Positions 20,592 to 20,667 of a stretch of DNA of 20,667 nucleotides are shown here, piece by piece. The position numbers were made by a program, and so were the translations under genes. Every line of letters begins with the position of its first letter. Positions within the stretch are counted from its first letter, which is position 1. The notes below the pieces were generated by a model. It was not told where the DNA came from. It saw nothing but the letters and a program-made list of their open reading frames with translations, and did no database searches. Source of the stretch: UBA4246 sp045113695 (lineage in GTDB: Bacteria > Bacillota > Clostridia > Christensenellales > Aristaeellaceae); the NCBI GenBank assembly GCA_045113695.1, contig JBGUJG010000019.1:1-20667 (forward strand), read 5' to 3'.

Positions 20592-20624
20592 TGTCCGAAA
20601 ACGTAATGTTTTCGGACATTTTTT
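20592..20624 (+). terminator. Terminator of the tRNA-Ala transcript
   Basis: A perfect 11-bp stem, TGTCCGAAAAC at 20592-20602 with 20608-20618, 5-base loop, followed by TTTTTT. It begins 5 bases after the CCA. Confidence 0.92.
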
Positions 20625-20667
20625 ACATTATTTTTGTCTTTTACGTCGCATTATGGCACAAAAAAAG

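Noticed and set aside
20511..20667. tRNA as attachment site of an integrated element
   Set aside because: The duplicated part is the 5' end of the tRNA, whereas integrases usually duplicate the 3' end, and no integrase or phage gene is present in the window.

Overview
The window looks like a chromosomal segment of a GC-rich (high 50s % by eye) low-GC-phylum relative, most likely an uncultured member of the Clostridia (Bacillota). The grounds are strong GGAGG-type ribosome binding sites, TTGACA/TATAAT promoters with 17-base spacers, some TTG/GTG starts, an HslVU pair with a CodW-like HslV N-terminus, an ECF sigma/anti-sigma/DUF4097 cassette, a TrpXYZ-type ABC importer and an Amt-PII fusion. 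The exact genus is not determinable from the sequence alone. No transposase, integrase gene, phage gene or CRISPR array is recognisable.

Layout. 1-552: 3' end of an unrecognised, possibly frameshifted gene and a lower-GC non-coding stretch. 553-3581: an ABC importer operon (substrate-binding protein, permease, ATPase) preceded by a leader that appears to encode a Tyr/Phe-rich leader peptide followed by a terminator and a competing antiterminator pairing. 3630-5513: ammonium transporter with a fused C-terminal PII domain, with a promoter followed at once by a terminator-like hairpin. 5608-6764 (minus): a small secreted protein and a DUF218/SanA-like protein whose frame continues in phase past a TGA. 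6854-7970: a PfkB-family sugar kinase. 7977-9896 (minus): hslV-hslU. 10064-11199 (minus): an exported protein of unknown function. 11285-12839: a GPH-family sugar:cation symporter. 12846-14925: a cytidylate-kinase-like protein and a multi-pass GT-C-like membrane protein. 14848-17399 (minus): a small basic protein, then DUF4097 protein, zf-HC2 anti-sigma factor and ECF sigma factor, the last three translationally coupled behind an ECF-type promoter. 17441-19946 (minus): a Suv3-like RNA helicase with a C-terminal four-Cys motif.

20048-20624 is the most unusual part. A near-consensus promoter drives a transcript made of three tandem units of about 133-135 bases. Each unit has two hairpins with fixed spacing, followed by the same 22-base 5' portion of tRNA-Ala; only the third unit continues into an intact tRNA-Ala(CGC) with encoded CCA and a strong terminator. 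The hairpin stems differ between units by compensating base changes, which suggests that their structure, not only their sequence, has been kept.

Themes: nitrogen and amino-acid uptake with RNA-level control (leader peptide attenuator, amt leader), sugar uptake and phosphorylation, envelope stress (ECF cassette), protein and RNA quality control (HslVU, Suv3-like helicase), and a structured tRNA-associated RNA array. All functional names rest on motif recognition by eye; no database search was run.
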